NCBI RefSeq assembly: GCF_014334115.1
Contig: NZ_CP060494.1
Span: forward strand, 930,001-994,000
Source of the DNA: Sphingosinithalassobacter sp. CS137
Lineage (GTDB): Bacteria; Pseudomonadota; Alphaproteobacteria; Sphingomonadales; Sphingomonadaceae
Length of the DNA stretch: 64,000 nucleotides
Reading direction: 5' to 3'
The notes beneath the pieces are model-generated. The model did not search any database. It saw nothing but the letters and a program-made list of their open reading frames with translations, and was not told the origin of the DNA. Every line of letters begins with the position of its first letter. Within the stretch, counting starts at the first letter, position 1. The position numbers were made by a program, and so were the translations under genes. Below, piece by piece: positions 17,508 through 24,860 of this stretch.

Positions 17508-19444
17508 TCCGGCTCCCCGTCCCGTTCGCGGCGCCAGTCGCGGCGCACCCGGCCGAGCAGCGACAGCGCGCCGCCCAGCGCGATCAGGCCGCCGCCGGCC
17601 CAGATCAGCGTGACGAACGGCTTCCACCACAGCCGCAACTGCCAGCGCCCCTGCTCCGCCGATCCGCCGAGCACGCCATAGAGCTGCCCATTCCACAAGG
17701 TCGCGATCGAGGCCTCGCTGGTGGTCGTCACCGGCGCGGAAAAGAAGCGCTGCTGCGGCGTCAGCTGGAAGAGCACGTCGCCGCCGCGGTCGACGTTCAG
17801 CCGTGCCTCGATCGCCGACCAATTCTCGCCGAGTGCAGGACGCACTTCCATCAGCCGCACGCGGAACGGCCCGACCTCAACCGCGTCGCCGACCCGCACC
17901 GCCGCCAGGCGCTCCTGCGTGAACGCGGTGTCGCTGGCCATGCCCGCGATCGCGACCGCCACGCCGAGGTGGCCGATCACCATGCCCCAGGTGAAGAGCG
18001 GCGTGCGCCGCAGGTTGCGCTTCCACAGGGGTGCGACGCTCGCCACCGCAAGCCCCGCCGCCAGCGCAATGCCGAGCAGCGGCATGATCCCGGTTGCCGG
18101 AGCCGTCAGCAGCACGGCCGCCAGCGCCAGGACGGCCGCGGCGATCGCCGGCAGCATCCGCCGCGCGAGCGCACGCGAACTGTCGCGCCGCCAGCGCAGC
18201 AGCGGCCCCGCCGCGGTCGCTGCGACCAGCGCCAGAGCGATCGGCCCGGCGGTCTTGTTGAAGAAGGGCGGTCCGACCGAAAGCTGCTCCCCCAGCGCCT
18301 GGGCGACGAGCGGATAGAGCGTGCCGATCAGCACGATGCCGAGGATCACCGAAAGCAGGAGGTTGTTGAGGATCAGCGCGCCCTCGCGGCTCACCGGCTC
18401 GAAGGTGGCGCCCGCCTTCACGGTGCCGATCCGAGCCCCGAACAGCGCGAGCGCGCCGCCGATGTACAGCGCCAGCAGCACCAGGATGAACGTGCCGCGC
18501 TCAGGATCGACCGCAAAGGCGTGCACGCTCGTCAGGATGCCCGAACGGACCAGGAAGGTGCCGATCATCGACATCGAGAAGGCGACCACCGCCAGCATCA
18601 CCGTCCAGGCACGCAGTCCGTCGCGAGTCGCCAGCACCGTCACCGAATGGAGCAGCGCAGTCGCCGCGAGCCAGGGCATCAGCGAAGCGTTCTCGACCGG
18701 ATCCCAGAACCACCAGCCGCCCCAGCCGAGCTCGTAATAGGCCCAGTAGCTGCCGGCGGTGATGCCGATGGTGAGGAAGATCCAGGCCGCCAGCACCCAG
18801 GGCCGCATCGCCCGCGCGAACGCCGGCCCCACGTCGCGAGTCACCAGCGCTCCGACCGCGAAGGAAAAGGCGACCGACAGCCCGACATAGCCGAAGTAGA
18901 GCGTGGGCGGATGAAAGGCGAGGCCGGGATCCTGCAGCAAGGGATTGAGCCCCAGCCCCTGCGGCGCCGCCGGGTCGAGCCGTGCGAACGGATTGGAGGC
19001 CCAGAGCAGGAACGCATAGAAGCCGAGTGCGATCAGCGCCTGTGCGCCCAGCGTGGCGGCCAGCGTGCGCGCCTCCAGCCGCCGCTCGATCAGGCCGATC
19101 GCCGCCCCGGCAAGGCCGAGCACCGTCACCCACAACAGCATCGAGCCTTCGTGATTTCCCCAGGCGCCTGCGATCTTGTAGAGCAGCGGCTTGGCCGAGT
19201 GGCTATTCATCGCGACCAGCAGCACCGACATGTCGGACCGCACGAACAGCGCGATCAGGATCAGGAAAGCGAGCAGCCCGAGCAGCCCCTGCACGATCGC
19301 CACCCGGCGAGTCGCGAGGAGGAAGAGCCCGCCCATATCGCCGCCCTGACGCGAGGAGACGACGCCCGCCCAGGCCAGTGCGAACTGGAGCAGCCCCACG
19401 GCCGCGGCGAGCCAGAGGGCGGCGAGCCCCGCTTCGGCGATCAT
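17504..19444 (-). CDS. ccmF: Cytochrome c heme lyase subunit CcmF
   Basis: A 646-residue polytopic membrane protein, the core of the system I heme ligase. The tryptophan-rich heme-handling motif WGGWWFWDPVENAS lies near the middle of the first half. About fourteen to fifteen hydrophobic segments and a large periplasmic loop before the C-terminal helix agree with the family. It receives heme from CcmE, encoded by the next gene upstream, and works with CcmH. Four-base overlaps link it to ccmE and ccmG. Confidence 0.95.
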   Translation of the reverse strand: MIAEAGLAALWLAAAVGLLQFALAWAGVVSSRQGGDMGGLFLLATRRVAIVQGLLGLLAFLILIALFVRSDMSVLLVAMNSHSAKPLLYKIAGAWGNHEGSMLLWVTVLGLAGAAIGLIERRLEARTLAATLGAQALIALGFYAFLLWASNPFARLDPAAPQGLGLNPLLQDPGLAFHPPTLYFGYVGLSVAFSFAVGALVTRDVGPAFARAMRPWVLAAWIFLTIGITAGSYWAYYELGWGGWWFWDPVENASLMPWLAATALLHSVTVLATRDGLRAWTVMLAVVAFSMSMIGTFLVRSGILTSVHAFAVDPERGTFILVLLALYIGGALALFGARIGTVKAGATFEPVSREGALILNNLLLSVILGIVLIGTLYPLVAQALGEQLSVGPPFFNKTAGPIALALVAATAAGPLLRWRRDSSRALARRMLPAIAAAVLALAAVLLTAPATGIMPLLGIALAAGLAVASVAPLWKRNLRRTPLFTWGMVIGHLGVAVAIAGMASDTAFTQERLAAVRVGDAVEVGPFRVRLMEVRPALGENWSAIEARLNVDRGGDVLFQLTPQQRFFSAPVTTTSEASIATLWNGQLYGVLGGSAEQGRWQLRLWWKPFVTLIWAGGGLIALGGALSLLGRVRRDWRRERDGEPE

Positions 19445-19866
19445 TGCTCGATCGCGTCCATCTTGCCGGCCAGTTCGGGCGGCATGTAGCGCTCGTCATG
19501 CTTGGCGAGGAGATTGTCGGCGGCGAAGCTTCCGTCCGCCAGGAACCGGCCCTCGGCAACGACGCCCGATCCTTCGCGAAAGAGGTCGGGCGCAACGCCG
19601 GTGAACGCCACCGGCACCTGCGCCACGCCATCGGTGACGACGAAGCGGATCGAGACGCCGTCGGACTGGCGCTCGATCGATCCGTCCTCGACCATTCCGC
19701 CCAGCCGCACCGCGCGGTCGGTAGGCGGCGCCTTGGCCGCGACGTCGGCGGGCGCATAAAAAAAGGCGGCTTCGTCGCGCAACGCCGAGAGCGCGAGTCC
19801 GCTCGCCCCGCCCACCGCGCATAGCGCGAGCAGCCCGAGCACGAGCCGCTGATGCTTCGCCTTCAT
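19441..19866 (-). CDS. ccmE: Periplasmic heme chaperone CcmE
   Basis: A 141-residue membrane-tethered OB-fold heme chaperone. One N-terminal helix (LVLGLLALCAVGGASGLAL) anchors it. The heme-binding motif is AKHDERYMP, with the covalent His123 and axial Tyr127. It shuttles heme from CcmC/D to CcmF. It overlaps ccmD and ccmF by four bases each. Confidence 0.95.
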   Translation of the reverse strand: MKAKHQRLVLGLLALCAVGGASGLALSALRDEAAFFYAPADVAAKAPPTDRAVRLGGMVEDGSIERQSDGVSIRFVVTDGVAQVPVAFTGVAPDLFREGSGVVAEGRFLADGSFAADNLLAKHDERYMPPELAGKMDAIEQ

Positions 19867-19994
19867 GGCCGTTTCCTCAACGATTCGGCGGCCGCTTCGG
19901 CACGGCGCATCGCGCGCCAGCTGAGCAGCGCGAGCAGCGCGGCGCCGCCGATAGTGACTGCATAGGCGGCGATGACGAAGGGCCAGGGGTTCAT
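19863..19994 (-). CDS. ccmD: Heme exporter protein CcmD
   Basis: A 43-residue single-pass membrane protein. After MNPWPFVIAAYAVT the hydrophobic helix runs to about residue 25, followed by a basic SWRAMRRAEAAAES segment, the usual CcmD layout. It is very short, but its position between ccmC and ccmE and the four-base overlaps on both sides make the assignment firm. It helps release holo-CcmE from CcmC. Confidence 0.88.
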   Translation of the reverse strand: MNPWPFVIAAYAVTIGGAALLALLSWRAMRRAEAAAESLRKRP

Positions 19995-20752
19995 CCGCGC
20001 GCCATCCGCTTCATTCGAGCCTCTACTTTCGCCTGCGCCAGCATGGCGCGCATCCGCATCAGCACCACGCCGCCGAAGAACAGACTGAATCCCGCCAGGG
20101 TGAACCAGAGCGGCCACAGCATCGAATCGTCGATGGTGGTGCGCGTCAGGCCGATGCTCTGCCCCTGGTGCAGCGTGTTCCACCACACCACCGAATAGCG
20201 GATGATCGGCAGCAGCACCGTGCCGGCAATGCCGAACAGCGCGGGAACCCGTCCGTCGCCGCCGCGCTCGGCATCGGCGCGCGCGAGCGCGATATAGGCG
20301 AGATACACGAAGAACAGCAGCAGCATGCTGGTGAGCCGCCCGTCCCATTCCCACCAGGTGCCCCAGGTCGGGCGGCCCCAGATCGATCCGGTCGCGAGAC
20401 AGATCGCCGCGAACAGCGCGCCCGCAGGCGCGATCGCCCGCCCCGCCACCGCCGCCAGCGGATGCCGCCAGACGAGATAGACGAGGCTCGCGATCGCGAT
20501 GCCGCTCCACCCGCCCATCGCCAGCCACGCCGCCGGCACATGGATGTAGAGAATGCGCACCGTCTCGCCCTGGAGATAATCGGCCGGCGTTTGCGTGAGC
20601 CCTGCCCAGCCGCCGAACAGCGCAAGCGCCACCCCCGCCCAGAACAGGATGGGCGTCAGCGGTCGCGCGAGCTTCAGAAAGCGCGTTGGATTGGCGAGTG
20701 CGTGGATCACGATACTGGGCGCCCAATAGCCGGGTTCGTCACCGGAATCCAT
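19991..20752 (-). CDS. ccmC: Heme exporter protein CcmC
   Basis: A polytopic membrane protein of about 253 residues with six hydrophobic segments and the tryptophan-rich heme motif WGRPTWGTWWEWDGRL between conserved histidines (HVPAAW and NTLHQGQS). It loads heme on CcmE. The start is uncertain: ATG 20752 is used here, but an internal GTG leading into IHALANPTRFLKL would match many family N-termini better, and neither has a strong ribosome site. It is the first gene of the operon; ccmA and ccmB, often upstream, are absent from the window. Confidence 0.9.
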   Translation of the reverse strand: MDSGDEPGYWAPSIVIHALANPTRFLKLARPLTPILFWAGVALALFGGWAGLTQTPADYLQGETVRILYIHVPAAWLAMGGWSGIAIASLVYLVWRHPLAAVAGRAIAPAGALFAAICLATGSIWGRPTWGTWWEWDGRLTSMLLLFFVYLAYIALARADAERGGDGRVPALFGIAGTVLLPIIRYSVVWWNTLHQGQSIGLTRTTIDDSMLWPLWFTLAGFSLFFGGVVLMRMRAMLAQAKVEARMKRMARG

Positions 20753-20903
20753 GTCGGGGGTTTTGCGGATCGACGATCGGCGCAAAATCGCGCGACGGCG
20801 CCCCCCGGGGCGCCGACGATGGGGCGTTCACCTTCTTGAGTGACGGTCTCGAAAGGTCGCTCGCCGATGCTGCGCATCCAGCTGCGGGGCGCAAAAAAAG
20901 ACC

Positions 20904-21410
20904 ATGTCCGAACATCTTCCGATCGAGCGGCGGCACGACGCGCGGTTTGCGCTAAAGGCCGCGGTGTCGATGCGCCTGCCCGGCGAACCGCGCACTCCGG
21001 GCCGGCTGCTCGATATTTCGCGGACCGGTTGCCGGCTGATGACTCACCGGCCGCTCGCGACCGGCACCGGCTTCTGGCTGATGGTCGGCAACCTCGAACC
21101 TCGCTTCTGCCACATCGTCTGGGCCCATGAGCGGTTCGCGGGTGCGCGCTTCGCCGTCGAGCTGGAGGCGCCGGCGCTCAAGCGGCTCACCGAAGAGTTC
21201 AGCCCGCTCAGCGAGCGCGATGCCGCCGAACTGCAAGCGCTGTCGGCGAAATGCAGCGAGCTCGCCCGTTCGGCGACCGGAGGCAGCGCGGCCGATCATC
21301 TCGCGACGTTGGCGGACGATTGCGAGGCGGAGGCGATCGCCTTCGCCGCCGCGCGGCAGCGCGAGCGAGTCGAGGAGCTGTTGAAGCGGCTTTCGGTCGC
21401 CGGCGACTGA
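20904..21410 (+). CDS. PilZ-domain protein
   Basis: A 168-residue cytoplasmic protein. The N-terminal half is a PilZ domain with both c-di-GMP-binding elements: an ERRHDARF stretch (RxxxR) near residues 9-15 and DISRTGCRL (D/NxSxxG) near 37-45. The C-terminal half is an Ala/Glu-rich helical segment without a recognised domain. It is transcribed divergently from ccmC. A role in c-di-GMP-dependent surface or polysaccharide control is likely from the family, but no direct partner is visible here. Confidence 0.85.
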   Translation: MSEHLPIERRHDARFALKAAVSMRLPGEPRTPGRLLDISRTGCRLMTHRPLATGTGFWLMVGNLEPRFCHIVWAHERFAGARFAVELEAPALKRLTEEFSPLSERDAAELQALSAKCSELARSATGGSAADHLATLADDCEAEAIAFAAARQRERVEELLKRLSVAGD

Positions 21411-21444
21411 CACCGCAAGCCGGTCAACCGGCTCCGGCCACGGG

Positions 21445-22497
21445 TCAGCCCCGGCCGATGATCCGCTGCGCGATCCGGTCGGCGACTTCGCTCTCGGAAT
21501 CGCCGGTGCGCTCGCTCTCGTCCCACACTTCGGTCAGCCGCTCGGGAATGCGGGCGATCCGCGCCTCGACCTCCGCCCGGTTCCCCTGCCCCAGATATTC
21601 GAGGCCGACATTGATGATGCCGCCCGCGTTGATGACATAGTCGGGCGCGTAGAGGATGCCGCGCGCGTGGAGCCGGCGTCCGTCGACGCGAGTCGCGAGC
21701 TGATTGTTCGCGCCGCCCGCGACGACCTGGCACTGGAGCGCCGCGATCGAGCTTTCGGTCAGCACCGCGCCGAGCGCGTTCGGGCTGACGATATCGGCCT
21801 TCATCGTAAGGATTGCGTCCGCCGCCGCGGTTTCCGCCCCCAGCTCTGCAGCGAGCGCCGCCGCCTTCTCCGAATTCACGTCGGCGATCGTCAGCTTCGC
21901 GCCGTCCTTCGCGAGCAGCCGTGCGAGCCCGCCGCCGACGCTGCCGACGCCCTGAATCGCCACATGCACGCCCTCCATCGTCGAAACGCCCAGCGCACGC
22001 TGCGCAGCCGCCTTGACGCCCAGATAGACGCCCATCGCCGTGAATGGGCCCGGATCGCCGCCCGCGCTGCCCGCCTCGACCGGAAGGCCCGAGACGTGCC
22101 GCGTCATCGTCGCGATCACCTTCATCCGCGCTTCGGACATGCCGACGTCTTCGGCGGTCACATAGCGGCCGCAGAGCGATTCGACGGCGCGGCCGAACGC
22201 CTCGAGCTGCGTGTTCGTGATCTCGCCGCCGGCCTTGTCGGCCAGTACCACGCCCTTGCCGCCGCCCATCGGCAGCCCGGCCATCGCATTCTTGTAGCTC
22301 ATCCCGCGCGAGAGCCGCAGCGCATCGGTGATCGCCGCGGCGCTGTCGGCATAGTGCCAATAGCGCACGCCGCCCGCCGCCGGCCCCAGCGTCGTCGAGT
22401 GCACCGCGATCACGGCGCGCAGGCCCGATGCGGGATCCGTAAAGAGGTGCAGGCCCTCATGATCGTCGAAGTCGGGGAAACCCCAGTCGGTGGTCAC
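21445..22497 (-). CDS. Glu/Leu/Phe/Val dehydrogenase (leucine dehydrogenase-like)
   Basis: A 350-residue NAD-dependent amino-acid dehydrogenase. The family motifs are clear: TTLGPAAGGVRYW in the substrate domain, the catalytic lysines in SYKNAMAGLPMGGGKG, and the nucleotide fold VAIQGVGSVGGGLA near 185. GTG at 22497 is chosen because it places the N-terminus where leucine dehydrogenases begin; a longer reading would enter tRNA-His. It deaminates branched-chain or related amino acids. Exact substrate preference cannot be read from the sequence. Confidence 0.88.
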   Translation of the reverse strand: MTTDWGFPDFDDHEGLHLFTDPASGLRAVIAVHSTTLGPAAGGVRYWHYADSAAAITDALRLSRGMSYKNAMAGLPMGGGKGVVLADKAGGEITNTQLEAFGRAVESLCGRYVTAEDVGMSEARMKVIATMTRHVSGLPVEAGSAGGDPGPFTAMGVYLGVKAAAQRALGVSTMEGVHVAIQGVGSVGGGLARLLAKDGAKLTIADVNSEKAAALAAELGAETAAADAILTMKADIVSPNALGAVLTESSIAALQCQVVAGGANNQLATRVDGRRLHARGILYAPDYVINAGGIINVGLEYLGQGNRAEVEARIARIPERLTEVWDESERTGDSESEVADRIAQRIIGRG

Positions 22498-22527
22498 GCT
22501 ATACGGTCCGGGCTGATGCAGAGAAAA

Positions 22528-22605
22528 TGGGGCGACCGACGGGACTTGAACCCGCAACTTCCGGCATCACAAGCCGGCGCTCTGACCAATTGAACTACGG
22601 TCGCC
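22528..22605 (-). tRNA. tRNA-His (GTG)
   Basis: A cloverleaf on the minus strand with anticodon stem CCGGC/GCCGG enclosing TTGTGAT (anticodon GTG). The acceptor GCGACCG pairs with CGGTCGC. The histidine identity pair G(-1):C73 is encoded (base 22605 opposite 22531), and CCA is encoded at 22528-22530. The T-arm reads GCGGGTTCAAGTCCCG. Confidence 0.95.
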
Positions 22606-22688
22606 GTGGAGGATGCGCGCTTAGCGGGCGCATGGCCGAGGCGTCAAGCGCGTCTCCCGCGCTGATGTGGGGATGCGCCGTGTCGACA

Positions 22689-23948
22689 TCAACAGATCGG
22701 CACGAGCGCCTCGCCGCGCGAGATGCGGACTGCCTCGTCAGGTGTCGTCACCCCTTCGCGGACCAGCGCCCGCGCCGCCGATCCGAGATTCGGCGCGTTG
22801 AGGAAGGCATGGCGCGACAGGATCGCCGCGTCGCCGCCATCCTGAATCAGCCGGCGCAGCGGCGGATCGGCCTCGATTGCCTCGAACACGCCGGTGAGAC
22901 CGGAATAGCCGGTTCCCTCGCAACACGCGCAGCCCACCGCCGAATAGACGATTGCACCTGGGTCGAAGCCCAGGAGCGCGGAGGTCGAGCCCTGAGCCTG
23001 CACCGGCTCGCGGCAGGCGTCGCACAGGCGCCGCACCAGCCGCTGCGCCAGCACGATCGTGAGCGCCGAGGCGAGCGGAAACGGTTCGCCGGTGCTGGCG
23101 CGCAGCGCCAGTATCGCCTCCACTGCGTCGCCGCTTGCGACGCTCGCCACCACGAGCCGTCCAGCCAGCGCCGCCTGCACGGCCACCAGAACCGATGCGC
23201 GATCGTCGAGATTCTCGACCACCACCACGTCCGGATCCTGCGGAAGCAGCGCCCGCAGCCGCCCGGCAGTGTCTCCGGCCGCCGCGATCTGACTGACCCC
23301 CTCGAGGGCGGGTGCGAAATTTTCCTCGATCGCAACGACGTCGCGGGCGCTCCGGTCCAGGCTCTGCAGCATTGCGCGCAAGGTGGTGCTTCGGCCCGAA
23401 CCTGCCGGTCCGCTCACGATCACCAGGCCCGCGCGGCGATCCAGCGCAGCGGCGATCCGTCCCGCCTGCGCCGGCGGCATGCCGAGCGCAACCAATGGCC
23501 TGCCGCGGGCATTCGCCCCGGCGCCCTCGAGCCGCAGGACGATGCGCTCTCCGGTGCGGACGCGAAGCGCCGTGACGGCCGCCTCCGGCAGGTCGGATCG
23601 TGCCGAGCAACAAATGCGGCCCCGTCGGGTGCCGTTCAAATCGGGCTCGAACCTCGCCATCATGTCGAGGTCGCGGACCAGCGCATCGCCTTCGGCCGGC
23701 CCAAGCCGGAGCACTTCGACGAGAAGGCCAGACGCACGCACGCGCACCGCCAGCGCATCCTCCTGCGGCTCCAGATGAACATGCGTGGCGCCGCGCCGCG
23801 CAGCATCGGCCAGCAGCGCGACGAGCAAGCCCTCAGCCTCGGCCATTCCCGCTGAGGCACAGTTCAGCGGCGCGAACTGCGGCATCGCGCCCGAAGGAGC
23901 GTCGAGCCATGTGTCGGCGCGCTCGGGCGCCTCGGCTTCCCCTTGCAT
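22689..23948 (-). CDS. Degenerate GspE/PilB-type secretion ATPase
   Basis: A 419-residue protein of the type II/IV secretion ATPase family without most of the usual N-terminal domain. ATG 23948 follows an AAAAGGGG ribosome site. The Walker A region reads GPAGSGRST (180-188), so the invariant lysine is Arg186. The Asp-box is altered (AIEENFAP), the His-box lacks its histidine (AGRLVVASVASGDA), and Walker B keeps DPDVVVVEN. The C-terminal zinc motif survives: Cys309/Cys312 and Cys340/Cys343. No other secretion genes are adjacent. It may be a regulatory or inactive paralogue; residual ATPase activity cannot be excluded. Confidence 0.8.
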   Translation of the reverse strand: MQGEAEAPERADTWLDAPSGAMPQFAPLNCASAGMAEAEGLLVALLADAARRGATHVHLEPQEDALAVRVRASGLLVEVLRLGPAEGDALVRDLDMMARFEPDLNGTRRGRICCSARSDLPEAAVTALRVRTGERIVLRLEGAGANARGRPLVALGMPPAQAGRIAAALDRRAGLVIVSGPAGSGRSTTLRAMLQSLDRSARDVVAIEENFAPALEGVSQIAAAGDTAGRLRALLPQDPDVVVVENLDDRASVLVAVQAALAGRLVVASVASGDAVEAILALRASTGEPFPLASALTIVLAQRLVRRLCDACREPVQAQGSTSALLGFDPGAIVYSAVGCACCEGTGYSGLTGVFEAIEADPPLRRLIQDGGDAAILSRHAFLNAPNLGSAARALVREGVTTPDEAVRISRGEALVPIC

Positions 23949-24079
23949 CGCGTTCCCCTTTTCACCGCTCGAATCCGCGCGATGTGACCCTTGTCTTACG
24001 AGGAGGCTACAACCGTGTGACAAAAACGATGCGGCGGACACGGGTAGCTTCGGACGGCAGGATTTGGCAGAATCACGCC

Positions 24080-24763
24080 ATGCTCGAAACAGCCGCAGCG
24101 CCCGATTCCGCGACACGCCCCAACTTCGGCTCGGGCTATCCGCAGGAGCCGGTCGTCGCCCATCTGACCGCACGACCTGGCGTGCAGCGCGTTCCGAATC
24201 CGAAACTGACTCTGTTCATCGCCAAGCGCTTCCTGGATGCCCGGCTGTGCGCCGAGATCATGCGCCAGATCGACGCGCAGCGCCGCCCCTCGACCATCTC
24301 CGATCCGAACGGCGACGACCGCTTTCGCACCAGCGAAACCTGCGATCTCGATTCCGGCGACCCGCACGTCGGCGAAGTTGAACGCCGTATCCTGGAATTC
24401 ATCAGGCTCGACGGCGCGCATGGCGAACCGATCCAGGGCCAGCGCTATGCGGTCGGCCAGGAGTTCAAGGCGCACACCGACTATTTCGAGCCGGCTGGCG
24501 TCGATTTCGAACGTTTCTGCAGCGTTGCGGGCCAGCGCACCTGGACCGTGATGCTCTATCTCAACGAGCCCGATGCCGGGGGCGCCACGCGCTTCAAGGC
24601 AATCGACAAAACGGTGCAGCCGGAAACGGGCAAGCTGCTCGCCTGGAACAATCTGCGGCCGAACGGTACGCCGAATCCCTCGACTCTCCACCACGCGATG
24701 AAGGTGCGCGCGGGCACGAAATACGTGATCACCAAGTGGTTTCGCGAGCGCCCCTGGTCCTGA
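24080..24763 (+). CDS. 2OG-Fe(II) oxygenase, prolyl 4-hydroxylase-like
   Basis: A 227-residue double-stranded beta-helix dioxygenase. The iron ligands are visible: HTD (His132, Asp134) and a distal His near 204-205, with Lys214 of AGTKYVITKWF as the 2-oxoglutarate-binding residue. The layout matches bacterial prolyl 4-hydroxylase homologues. The substrate is unknown. It is transcribed divergently from the GspE-like gene across 131 bases. ATG 24080 is taken as start although the ribosome site is weak; an ATG 17 codons upstream is an alternative. A shared terminator region follows. Confidence 0.85.
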   Translation: MLETAAAPDSATRPNFGSGYPQEPVVAHLTARPGVQRVPNPKLTLFIAKRFLDARLCAEIMRQIDAQRRPSTISDPNGDDRFRTSETCDLDSGDPHVGEVERRILEFIRLDGAHGEPIQGQRYAVGQEFKAHTDYFEPAGVDFERFCSVAGQRTWTVMLYLNEPDAGGATRFKAIDKTVQPETGKLLAWNNLRPNGTPNPSTLHHAMKVRAGTKYVITKWFRERPWS

Positions 24764-24800
24764 GCGCCCGAAGCGCCGCGGCGTCCGTTCCGCCCGGAGT

Positions 24801-24838
24801 TAAAAAGAAAGGGCCCCGGACATGCGTCCGGAGCCCCC
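24801..24838 (-). terminator. Rho-independent terminator of the TonB receptor operon
   Basis: Read on the minus strand, an 11-bp stem with one mismatch (GGGCTCCGGAC / GTCCGGGGCCC, loop GCAT) is followed directly by TTTCTTTTT. It lies 23 bases beyond the TonB receptor stop and is convergent with the oxygenase gene. Confidence 0.85.
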
Positions 24839-24860
24839 CTCCCCCTCTTGGTACCGTCGC

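Noticed and set aside
17408..19489. A 690-codon open frame on the plus strand opposite ccmF
   Set aside because: It mirrors the ccmF coding region and is composed of His/Arg/Asp/Gln-rich low-complexity sequence typical of antisense frames.
21419..21432. GCCGGT/ACCGGC hairpin between the PilZ and leucine dehydrogenase genes
   Set aside because: Short stem, two-base loop and no U-run; not convincing as a terminator.
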